From positions 40,749,690 through 40,813,689 of the forward strand of contig NC_065549.1 in assembly GCF_022605725.1 (NCBI RefSeq): 64,000 nt of DNA, in the 5' to 3' direction. The number at the start of each line of letters is the position of its first letter. The first letter of the stretch is position 1. The position numbers and the translations under genes were made by a program. The stretch comes from Anthonomus grandis grandis. Lineage: Eukaryota; Arthropoda; Insecta; Coleoptera; Curculionidae. Of the stretch, positions 55,578 through 64,000 are shown piece after piece. Below the pieces are notes generated by a model. That model did not search any database. It had not been told where the DNA came from and saw only the letters and a list, made by a program, of their open reading frames with translations.

Positions 55578-57165
55578 TTGGTCTTCTTCAGAAGACAGTC
55601 TCTAAAGCGCTGTGCTGACTCAGTTTCCAACTCCATCTTACACTTGATACTTCGCCTAATATTAATAATGTACTCCAGAAAGTTGAAAATATCGAAGCTA
55701 CACCTTGGGTCTACATGGAGCTGTCCTTATAGCGTGCTTCTCGAACCACTTCATCCATGTATATATTGGCTGCCATTAGAGATAACGACGAACTCATTGG
55801 AAGGCCTTCCTATTTTGGGCGTAAAACGTAGTATGAGTTACGAAGACAAACAAGTACAAGTGAGTCTTCCGCTGATAATGTTAAGATATTCTCCGCTGGA
55901 CATTTGTATAAAGACACTTAACATGAAAGACGATGCCCTCCAATTACCGCCCGATTGCACTAGTTTCAGTAATATCAAAGTCAATCAACAACTGTTAAGA
56001 TATCTGGAATCATCTGGACTAATCAGCGATCATCAACACGGCTTCCGAAAGCTAAGATCCACCGGCGGTCTTCTGGCCTACGTCACTCACTTGTGGACGG
56101 AGGCCATGGAGAAGCACGGCAAGTCCCGCTCAGTCGCTCTTGACATTTCCAAGGCATTTGACAGAGTGTGGCATGAGGTACTACTAACCAAGCTCTCCTC
56201 AATCGGCATACAAAACTCATTATTGAATTGGATCAAAAGTTTTCTTGAACAACGAACAATCCAAGTAGCCGTCGATGGATACATCTCCGACAAATTTAAC
56301 ATTAACGCTGGAGTCCCTCAAGGATGCATTCTATCCCCCACCCTTTTCTTGAAATTTATCAACGATTTGCTAGGAACCACTGTCAATCCAATCTACAGCT
56401 TTGCAGACGATAGCACACTTATTTCCACATTTAAGTCCGCCAAACCAACGACAGCCGCAAGTTCTCAGAATCTTAGGCAGCAATAAGTAGCTTCAACCAA
56501 CAGCGATATTAGAGCAATCTTGGAGTGGGGCGATAACAATTTGGTCAATTTTGACGCTAAAAAAATGCAGGCTGCAGACGATGAAGACTAACCTTGGTGG
56601 CCCGGAGCTGGTTATGGCAGGGAAAACATTGCCAATGAAATTATCTTTACACCTTCTAGGAGTCGAGGTCACCAACAGTGTGCCCTGGCATGACCACGTT
56701 GCCGAGGTCGCCAAGGGGGCTTCCAAAAAACTCGGAGTGCTTTTCAAAACGAAAAAAACTGTATACACCAGAACAGCTGCTGACTCTTTATAAGGCTCAA
56801 ACACGCCATTCCCTCGAGTATTGCTCGCATGTCTGGAGCTCTGCACCCAAGCATAGTTTAAGCCTGCTGGATTCTATACAGAAGAGAGCTATTCGTCTTA
56901 TTGACAAACCAGAACTGACAAAGAGTCTGGATAGTCTGGAGCACAGGAGAAAGGTGGCTGATCTCTGTTTATTCTACCGTTATTATCACGGTAAGTGCTC
57001 CTCTGAGCTGGCAGGCCTGATTCCACCCAGGGCTGTTCCGGCAAGAAGGACGCGTCTAGCAGTTGCGGCTCATCAACATCGAGTCCACCTGCCAAGGACG
57101 TCGCTGTATCGGGACTCATTCATCTGGAGAACATCTTCTTTGTGGAACATCAAAGCTTACTAAGG
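55578..57165 (+). pseudogene. LINE ORF2 (RT and C-terminus), GC-richer, few lesions
   Basis: From about 55940 the frame reads RYLESSGLISDHQHGFRKL, VALDISKAFDRVWHEVLLTK, NAGVPQGCILSPTLFLKFIN and YSFADDSTLIST, giving an intact FADD catalytic block. After a stop at 56484 it continues with ILEWGDNNLVNFDAKK and, after frame changes near 56570 and 56760, LGVEVTNSVPWHDHVAEVAK. It then has LYKAQTRHSLEYCSHVWSSA and LDSIQKRAIRLID. Next come DLCLFYRYYHGKCSSEL and SFIWRTSSLWN, ending near 57165. Base composition is visibly more GC-rich than any other LINE here. The AFDRVWH and INAGVPQGC pattern is a widespread insect Jockey-superfamily type. The endonuclease domain is missing or unrecognisable. Confidence 0.85.
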
Positions 57166-57169
57166 TTAC

Positions 57170-57870
57170 AAGTCTAAGGTTAAAGTTTAACGTTATTGGC
57201 CTGAAGGACTATGACGAAACGATCTGAATTTTTTCTACAAGGAAGTTCGTGTTCTCTTGTAGTGTATGAGGCAAATTTCGATGTTGGCGAATCCCTGAAG
57301 GTTGGATGAGTAGTCGGAAAGGCATCCCTTCTTTGGGTATGTTAAATTCATTGCTCCAATGTTGGTGCGGGATTCTTAGTTATTATTTTACATTCACCTT
57401 TATTTATGACATTTTCAATCTACTAGTTGTGGTTTTTTGCATCCATTGACTACTTTAATATCGGCTATTTGATCCGGGATACTCCAGGCAGTTGAGTAGC
57501 TTGTATTTTTGTCATTTTAAGCAGAGCATTTTTAAAACTTAATTATATTCTGCTAAACTCAGTTTTAAGTCCAACGATGTATGCCACAGTACTGTAATTC
57601 TTAATTTTCATATGTCTGAAGATTGGGTTGTTGTTATAGAAAGACAATCTTGATTGGTTCATTTTCACCGTTGATTTTAGAACCACGAATATCCATTCGT
57701 AGCTGCTACCGTTCACTTCGAACGTTACCTTTAAAGATCCCCTGATCTTGCTGTCTAATTATCAAATAACTTATGGTGGGTATAGATAAAATGTTGATGA
57801 TCATTCATAATTCATCATCAGAATTTAATATCTGATCTTATTGGGGCGAAGGAACTAACCAAAGACATTT
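57170..57870. other. No supported gene
   Basis: No motif was found. This may be the 3' UTR of the preceding LINE followed by unrelated DNA. Confidence 0.45.
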
Positions 57871-57880
57871 TGAGTCTAGG

Positions 57881-58256
57881 ATGATCACATTTCAATTACA
57901 AATTGATCTGACTCTTGGTAATAACATACAGACTGACAGAAAGTGTGTGCTTGTTAGGATTATTGCTCTAACAATATCGGTGAGAGAAAGAATACAAACT
58001 GCTCTGAATATCATAAATAACTGGAAACAGAAGGAAAGTCTTAAGATTAGTCCCCTTAAATCCGCAATAATACCATTTACCAAAAGACGAAAGATTGAGG
58101 ACCTTGGGCCACTATTCTTGCATGGTAAATAAATTCCTATGTTGACAGAGATAAAATATCTGAGGGTTATCTTGAACTCCAAATTAAGCTGGAACCAAGA
58201 TCTCGTCAAAGTAACCAAGCAATCGGAATCAATTTTATTGACGACCAAACGCATGT
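57881..58256 (+). pseudogene. LINE RT C-terminal fragment, left of the mariner insertion
   Basis: The blocks NIINNWKQKESLKISPLKSA, FTKRRKIEDLGP and, after a stop, EIKYLRVILNSKLSWNQDL match the region after YADD in R1/I/Jockey-like elements with RNase H. The common pattern there is W-x-x-x-x-x-L-x-x-NP-x-K, then FTRKRK, then VKYLGV-x-LD-x-KL-x-W. It stops exactly at the TA target of the mariner insertion (58256-58257). The RNase H remnant of an element of the same kind resumes at 60351. Confidence 0.75.
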
Positions 58257-58257
58257 A

Positions 58258-60348
58258 CAGGGTGTCCATTTATAAACTGACACATTTTAACTGCTTATAA
58301 GTCGAGAACGAAAAATGACAACAATGTGCGGTTTTCACAGAACTTCATCAATATTTTTAAAGTTTTTTTTGAAAGTGTTGCCAAGTTTCAAAATTTGCCT
58401 TAAATAGGAGGAAAAAAATTAATGATTTTCAAAGACCGATTTCTCAAAAATTTTAAAAGTAACACCATGTACTTTTTAATTTCACATGAAAGCCTGTTAA
58501 ATTCCCTTTTCGAAAATGTATAAATTGTCTTCAATTCATAATTTTTTTTACGGAGCCAATTTTAGTAAATGACACCTTTTTGAAAATTTTGCTAGAATAC
58601 ATATTCGGTGATTGATGAACATTTTCTTGTAATTGCCTATGTATCGCTTTAGCATCATCATAATTAAATAATTTGCGCTATTGCCATGTCTATAAAAAGT
58701 ATTTATTCTATGTATTAAATTACAACATTTTTAACAACAAACCATTAAAGAAATTAATTTTAATTTATAGCTAATAAATTAGCTGCTGAATATGACCCCC
58801 ATTTTGTGCGGAACACAAATGTAGTCGGAGAAATAAGTTGCCGAAGGCGTTTTGTAGCATTCGCGGTGTAATTTGGTTGAAAACGTTTACTATGTTGTTG
58901 CGCAGTTCATCCAAATTTCTTGGGGTTGTACTGTAGCAACGGTCTTTTACATATCCCTATATACAAAAATCTGGAATGGTTAGATCGGGAGAATAGGGTG
59001 CCCACTCGATTGGACCTGCTCGCCCTATCCATCTGTTTCCAAAAGTAATATCTAAGGAATCCCTTGCGACCCTGGAGAAGTGTAGTGGTGCGCCGTCTTG
59101 CTGGAAGTAGACCGTGTCTAAAATTCCATCCTGCTGAAGTTGAGGATAAAATTTTTTTTCCAACATATCGGTGTAATTGTTTCCATTCACTGTTGCTTCT
59201 TGAAAAAAAAATGGCCCGTAAATTTTAGATTTCGATACTGCACACCAAACATTCAGCTTAGGAGAATCTCTTTCAAATTCGTTATATACTCGGGGATTTT
59301 CATCTCACCAAATTCGGCAGTTATGCTTATTTACTCGACCACTGATGTGAAATGTTGCCTCATCAGACATTATTAAATTGGTATCCGGCTCATTTTAAAA
59401 AAGATCTAGTAGTTTTTCGCACATTAAATATCTTTTTTCAAGGGCGCAATTTTCTATTTTTTGGAAAGCTTGAATTTTGTAGGGTTTAAACTTAATTATT
59501 TTTAGAATTTTACTTTTTGACATATTTATCGTTTGAGCTATCTTCCTAATAGATATTTGGTTATTGTTTAAGGACAACACTTCTTTTACCAGCAAAATAT
59601 CATCCAACAGATTATCTTGTGCATTTAGGTTTGTTCTAACTTTTCTTTTAACTGTTCCCTCCTGGGAAAATTGGCGTACCCAATGAAGTATAGAATTACG
59701 TGAAGGTGGAGCCCTTTCAAAAATCAGCCTAAATCTTCCTCTCGTCTGCGTAACTGATTTGCATTCACTAAATAATAACACGTGCCTTTTCCCGGGTGAT
59801 AAACATATTTAAACCTTTCAAAATCTTTAAAAAATGCAAAAATACACATAGAAATCAGATTATTGGGACTGCCCAACGAATAATGTTAAAAAGATTTGAC
59901 AGCAGTTGAAGCCCACAAAATAAATTGTGCAACTCACAGCCTCCTTGACAAGCTACAATTATTATTGTTGTCACTTGATACCGAGAATGTTATTTAATAT
60001 GTATTTATTGTAGGAATATTTTCAAACAGGTGTCATTAACTAAAATTGGCTCTGTAAAAAAAAATAATGAATTTAAGACAATTTATACATTTTCGGAAAG
60101 GAGATTTAATAGGCTTTTATGTGAAATGAAAAAGTACAAGGTGTTACATTTAAAATTTTTGAGAAATCGGCCTTTAAAAATCATGATTTTTTTTCCTCCT
60201 ATTTCAGGCAAATTTTGAAATTTGGCAACACTGTCAAAAAAAACTTTAAAAATATTGATGAAGTTCTGTGAAAACCGCACATTGTTGTCATTTTTCGTTC
60301 TCGACTTATAAGCAGTTAAAATGTGTCAGTTTATAAATGGACACCCTG
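58258..60348 (-). mobile_element. Complete DD41D (rosa-like) Tc1/mariner element
   Basis: The element is bounded by TA duplications (58256-58257 and 60349-60350). It has long terminal inverted repeats of about 330 bp, beginning CAGGGTGTCCATTTATAAAC at both ends. The inner parts also pair, for example GAACTTCATCAATATTTTTA near 58340 and its reverse complement near 60245. Total length is 2,091 bp. The transposase gene lies on the minus strand and is broken. The TA target and terminal sequence are typical of the Tc1/mariner superfamily. The insertion splits an older LINE. Confidence 0.9.
58770..59810 (-). pseudogene. DD41D mariner transposase, frameshifted
   Basis: An ATG near 59802 opens MFITREKARV. 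A one-base shift leads to SECKSVTQTRGRFRLIFE and RNSILHWVRQFSQEGTVKRK, the helix-turn-helix DNA-binding domain. NQISIRKIAQTINMSKSKIL follows. The catalytic part has MSDEATFHISGRVNKHNCRI (first Asp) and then, after a stop, DSPKLNVWCAVSKSKIYGPF. YFQQDGAPLHF carries the second Asp and WAPYSPDLTIPDF the third. I count 41 residues between the second and third Asp, which gives the DD41D spacing reported for rosa-type elements rather than the DD34D of classic mariner. The tail has GYVKDRC and then LDELRNNIVNVFNQITPRML. At least two stops and two frameshifts are present. Cut-and-paste activity of this copy is therefore lost. Confidence 0.85.
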
Positions 60349-60350
60349 TA

Positions 60351-60935
60351 TTAAACCTTGTTTGAGAATGCTCCCTAGAACTAAAAACCTTAGGAAACCG
60401 CTAATCGAACTCAGGCTTATATGGGTTACGGGACATATAGGTATTCCAGGAAATAAAACAGCCAATGAACTTGCCAGAAAAGGCTCTATGGGACCTTCTG
60501 AAGCACACTTCGCAGTGAGATCAGGGACTGAATAAAAAGGAAACATTAAGCTCACTGGACAGAAATGAGACAGCTGATAGGAGAAAACACGTTTATGAAG
60601 TTTAAAATAGACGAAGAAATTACTCAGGAGCTTCCTACATTTCGGAGGAACAAACTTAGATTACTTATATGTATCAGAACGATTTCATCGCCGTTAAAGA
60701 CTACCTGAACAGAATTGGAGTGTATAATGGAGACCTTGATTGCCAATTGTGCAAAAAGAAACCAGAAACATTGCGAAGTTTAAAAGAGACACCCTGGTGA
60801 TCCAGAAACACTAGCACAAACCACAGCAGCAAAAGACTTTAGGCTGAGGGTATTTTGGTATAATGGACAAACCCAAAAAAAAACATCTTAGAGGTGGTTA
60901 GACTGACTCCAGCAGCTTTAATTGGACGAAAGTAG
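60351..60935 (+). pseudogene. LINE RNase H fragment, right of the mariner insertion
   Basis: The first frame after the TA site reads LIELRLIWVTGHIGIPGNKT and ANELARKGS. This is the final His-containing block of an RNase H domain (WVPGHIGI-x-GN-x-x-AD-x-LA). The frame ends at 60535 and the rest is decayed. Between the fragment at 58256 and this one, an element would normally have the end of RT and most of RNase H. A deletion of several hundred residues therefore accompanied or preceded the insertion. Confidence 0.75.
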
Positions 60936-60959
60936 AAACTGTATTTGTATTTGCTATTT

Positions 60960-61960
60960 GCGCATGTTTGAAAGTGAGCATCCATCTGCTGTGTGTGATC
61001 GATGATTCTTTACTGTTGCTAGTATTGATAAGTATTAGTATTGATCAAATTTATCTTTCTAAAGAGGTGTAGAGGTTAAGTTTGACAACGTGCGGTAAAT
61101 GTTGATCTAAGAAATCGGTATTTATTTGCTTGTTATGTTATCAAAAACTCAAATTCCTTTTAAAAATCAAATGGAATTAAGCACAACAGCTAAGAATAGA
61201 ACAGTTTCTCACAGCAAAGTCTGGAAGACAATACGACGAGAACAGTATTATCCTGATTATTATTAACAGGTACAAGCGTTACAACAAACAGAAGATGATT
61301 CTAGAAGAGTGGTATTTTGCCAGTGGCTTTTAGAACAGGTTGGAAGAAATGAAGATTTTCCGAAATTACTGTTCTGTTCAGACGAGGCCAGACTTACATA
61401 AGACGGAGTGCAAAATTGACTGACCGGTGAAATTCATTTAGATTTTCTTCGACAAAATGTGTCACAATTATAAGAAGATGTTCCTCTAAATGTGAGACAG
61501 AATATGTGGTTTCTACATGATGACACTCCACCACATTTTAGACGAAATGTTCATGAATTGATTAAGTTTCCAATATAGATGGATAGGGCGCGATGGAGTT
61601 ATTTCTTGGCCTCCTCGTTTCTCCAATTTAACCCCTTGCGATTTTTTCTATTGGGTTATTTAAAAGAATTGGAGTATTATGATGGATCAATAAATACTCC
61701 GAAAGAACTTTAAAAGTGCACTGATTTAATTCGTGGATATCAGGATATTATTTTCGAAGCTTGTAAAGATTCGCCGAGCAAAATTATATGTTAATCGAAC
61801 AAATGGGGACAATTTTGAGCACTAATAAATATCATAACTCAATGCAACTTTTTTTATAGGTCATTTTTGATATTTTAACTTCCTTTGACGAATGTTACAA
61901 GGTGTTAAAATAAATGACTTAACTTTGAAAATACCCAGTATAATACACTTTTCTAAACAC
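60960..61960 (+). pseudogene. Second mariner-like transposase remnant
   Basis: Reading from about 61140, the plus strand gives VSHSKVWKTIRREQYYP, QVQALQQTEDDSRRVVFCQW and LLFCSDEARLT near 61370, the first catalytic block. EDVPLNVRQNMWFLHDDTPP carries the second near 61480, and LGYLKELEYYDG follows. The last part reads DSPSKI near 61770. The usual third block, SPDLTPLDFF, is decayed to FLQFNPLRFFLL. It is a different mariner lineage from the 58-60 kb element. The terminal repeats are not clear. Confidence 0.7.
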
Positions 61961-61964
61961 TAAT

Positions 61965-62655
61965 AATTCGTATAATAATTTAACTTTGTCTTTAAAACAA
62001 AAATACCTCCTTAAGCTTATGTTACCGGTTTTTACCCTTATTACATGAACAATCCCGTCCTTACATAAACTTACATATAAAGCCTTTGGTCAAAATGTCA
62101 CTTTGCAAATTTACCGTTGCTACCCGAGCGTGTTCAAAGCTGAACAACTAACTGCATAGCGACGGTTCGCAGCTCCGTCGCTGGAATTAGCGCCGCTGCT
62201 GGCAAGTGCTGTCTGTGTCTCTAGAACTAGGACCACTCTTCAATTTATATTTAATTAAGGAAAACGGAAATAATTGCGGCAGAATGGGGCCCAGGCCGCC
62301 GGTTTGAAATACGCGGCTTTAAGTATTGTATTTTACCTTTTGTTGCGTTTAAGGGGTTTTGCGGGTATTTATTTTATTGAAGCACTTCAAACGAGTTTAA
62401 AATCTTTTAATTCCTTTAATTTTTATAATTTTTTTTTTTAAATGGATAATTAGAGGAGTACTCAAAATGAATAATTTGAAGTTTAAAATTTACCATGAAC
62501 TCTACCATGAACTCTCAAGCTGTAAGTAAATATCTGTGAACATTTCAAAAAAAAATCCTTCATATTTGAAACAAACGGAAATCGGTTGAATATTGATACT
62601 ATATTCTCCAACTACTCAACTCTTACTAATAATTAACTTTACTTAATATCTTAGT
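61965..62655. other. No supported gene; GC-richer patch at 62110-62340
   Basis: The patch has a small perfect inverted repeat, AGCGACGG (62158-62165) and CCGTCGCT (62175-62182). No domain-bearing frame was found. It could be conserved non-coding DNA. Confidence 0.35.
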
Positions 62656-62660
62656 TATAC

Positions 62661-62995
62661 CATTAATGATTTTCGTCAGGTGGTCGTGGTCAACACCGAC
62701 TTTTCAAAGACCTTCGATCGAATAAGTCACTGGATTTGTAAAAAGAATTATGCTCTTTCGGTTTTAGCAAACCAATATGCTGTTTTTTATACTGTATTTT
62801 CAAGGCTTCTATTTGTATCTTAGTAGTAGTTTTAAGCCAGAATTGTGTATAGCTTTATCTAGTGTCCCCCAAGGATTAGTACTATTCTTGCTTTTTATTT
62901 ACGATCTCTGTGTGCTCTTAAATGTGTTATGGTCTGGTTTACTTAGAATGTCAAATTTAAAAAAAATATCACTTAACTAAATTAGCGTAGGTTAA
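62661..62995 (+). pseudogene. Heavily decayed LINE reverse-transcriptase fragment
   Basis: DFRQVVVVNTDFSKTFDRIS (62670-62730) matches the TDFSKAFDRI-x-H block. SSVPQGLVLFLLFIYDLC (62858-62911) in another frame matches GVPQGS-x-LGPLLF-x-x-YIND. YADD and all flanking domains are missing. Confidence 0.65.
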
Positions 62996-62999
62996 AAAT

Positions 63000-64000
63000 G
63001 TAAAGTAATTTCTAGCAGTATGATATATTCATTAATCCTTGGTAATATTATAATTGTTATCATTTGTAATTATTTATTAGCAATCAGAAATAGACCAAAA
63101 ATTTTCTTGTATATATTTTGTGTGCCTTGTCCTTCGTTTTCTTAACTTTTTTAGGTTTGATTGTTGTGGTTGGTTGACTTTCTCATCTTGCTCTTTAAAC
63201 ATTTCTTGTCTGAGAGATCAATTAAAAGATCATCTTTAATATTGTGGATGTTTGTTGATCTCTTGAATCCTTTAAAACTAGCTACAAATATGGAAAAATA
63301 CCATGAATTGAACTTACGGTAATTATAGAGAATAGCGGCTTTTGTTAAAATTAACAAAAAATGGTCGGATTTCTTGTAAAATGGGTAGATTTGGATATAT
63401 GTTTTTTACTAAGGGTGGCGGAAAGCCAAATTTTATCACGACAAAGATGTTATCACAAACTAAATCACTAACTATAGGACGCAATTAATCATTAGAACAG
63501 CCCTGTATTTGATTATTTTTGTCAACAAGCAGGTGAGGTTAGGTGTGGTGTTGCAAGTTCTGTCGTTGACCGCATTTTGTCGCTTTGTAGCTTAAAGCCT
63601 TGTTCGCAAGGTAACTGACTCCATGAGTGCCTTCTCTGAAATTGAGAATCCACTCTGTATTTTTTTAGTCACGTGAAATGTTAAATAGTGTGCGTAAAAT
63701 AAAATATTACAATATTCACAAAAACTGTTTTTACCTTTTCTTACAACTAAGTCCGTTATTTTCGAAAAAAAAAACTTATTGAAGACACCCATAACATAAT
63801 ATTATTTTGGTAATTTTTATATTTAACTGACTATAACTGATTATAATGTCCTTTGTAATCCTTGTCTTTTTTTCTTTGTTTTCGTTAGGACCACTAAATC
63901 CAAGTTTTGTCCTTTAAACAACGTAAATGGTAAGTAAATAATGAACAATGCTCGATAAGCGAAAAGCCAGATTTTTGAAAACTGCTTAACGTAAATATTA
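63000..64000. other. AT-rich DNA to the window end
   Basis: No gene was recognised. Open frames at 63151-63357 and 63592-63792 have no domain motifs. Confidence 0.5.

Noticed and set aside
1..64000. tRNA or other small RNA genes
   Set aside because: I looked for B-box-like GGTTCGA strings and cloverleaf context by eye and found none convincing; a tRNAscan-SE run would settle it.

Overview
This is AT-rich, gene-poor eukaryotic DNA, almost certainly from an insect genome; a beetle is my guess. The clues are about thirty percent GC, many decayed insect-type non-LTR retrotransposons (CR1/Jockey-like and R4/Dong-like), piggyBac and Tc1/mariner transposases, and one well-formed arthropod-type core promoter (Inr plus DPE). 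No intact host protein-coding gene is visible. Nearly every long reading frame with a recognisable motif is a broken transposon gene. No tRNA, rRNA or CRISPR array was recognised.

Layout. Positions 1-5,500 hold AT-rich DNA with two LINE fragments. Positions 5,560-10,440 hold a nearly full-length but dead two-ORF LINE. Positions 11,200-15,000 hold a LINE tail, an R4/Dong-like fragment and a broken piggyBac transposase gene. Positions 15,000-20,400 are almost featureless. Positions 20,400-23,760 hold a Jockey-type Gag fragment beside an R4/Dong-like element bounded by (TAA)n repeats, with part of a second copy beyond the repeat. Positions 28,384-35,643 are a roughly 40-bp-unit satellite with nested duplications of 1,567 and 2,407 bp. 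Positions 35,881-39,615 are a different tandem array of 38 small inverted repeats spaced about 98 bp apart. Positions 39,741-39,931 hold a GC-rich minus-strand promoter, a short first exon and a splice donor. From 40,200 to 64,000 there are nested and truncated elements: a LINE inside a piggyBac, a complete DD41D mariner inside a LINE, and further LINE, piggyBac and mariner fragments.

The most unusual structure is the inverted-repeat array. Each motif is a 9-bp stem around a 5-nt loop, usually GCGAA. The stem sequence differs between subunit classes, but both arms change together. Eleven motifs carry an A.C mismatch on the plus strand, which becomes G.U in RNA copied from the minus strand. 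No intact motif shows the opposite type. The array lies just downstream, in the minus-strand sense, of the predicted promoter and splice donor. The simplest reading is that it is transcribed as part of a first intron and selected, or once selected, as RNA hairpins. That is inference; the hairpins, mismatches, promoter motifs and donor are seen directly.
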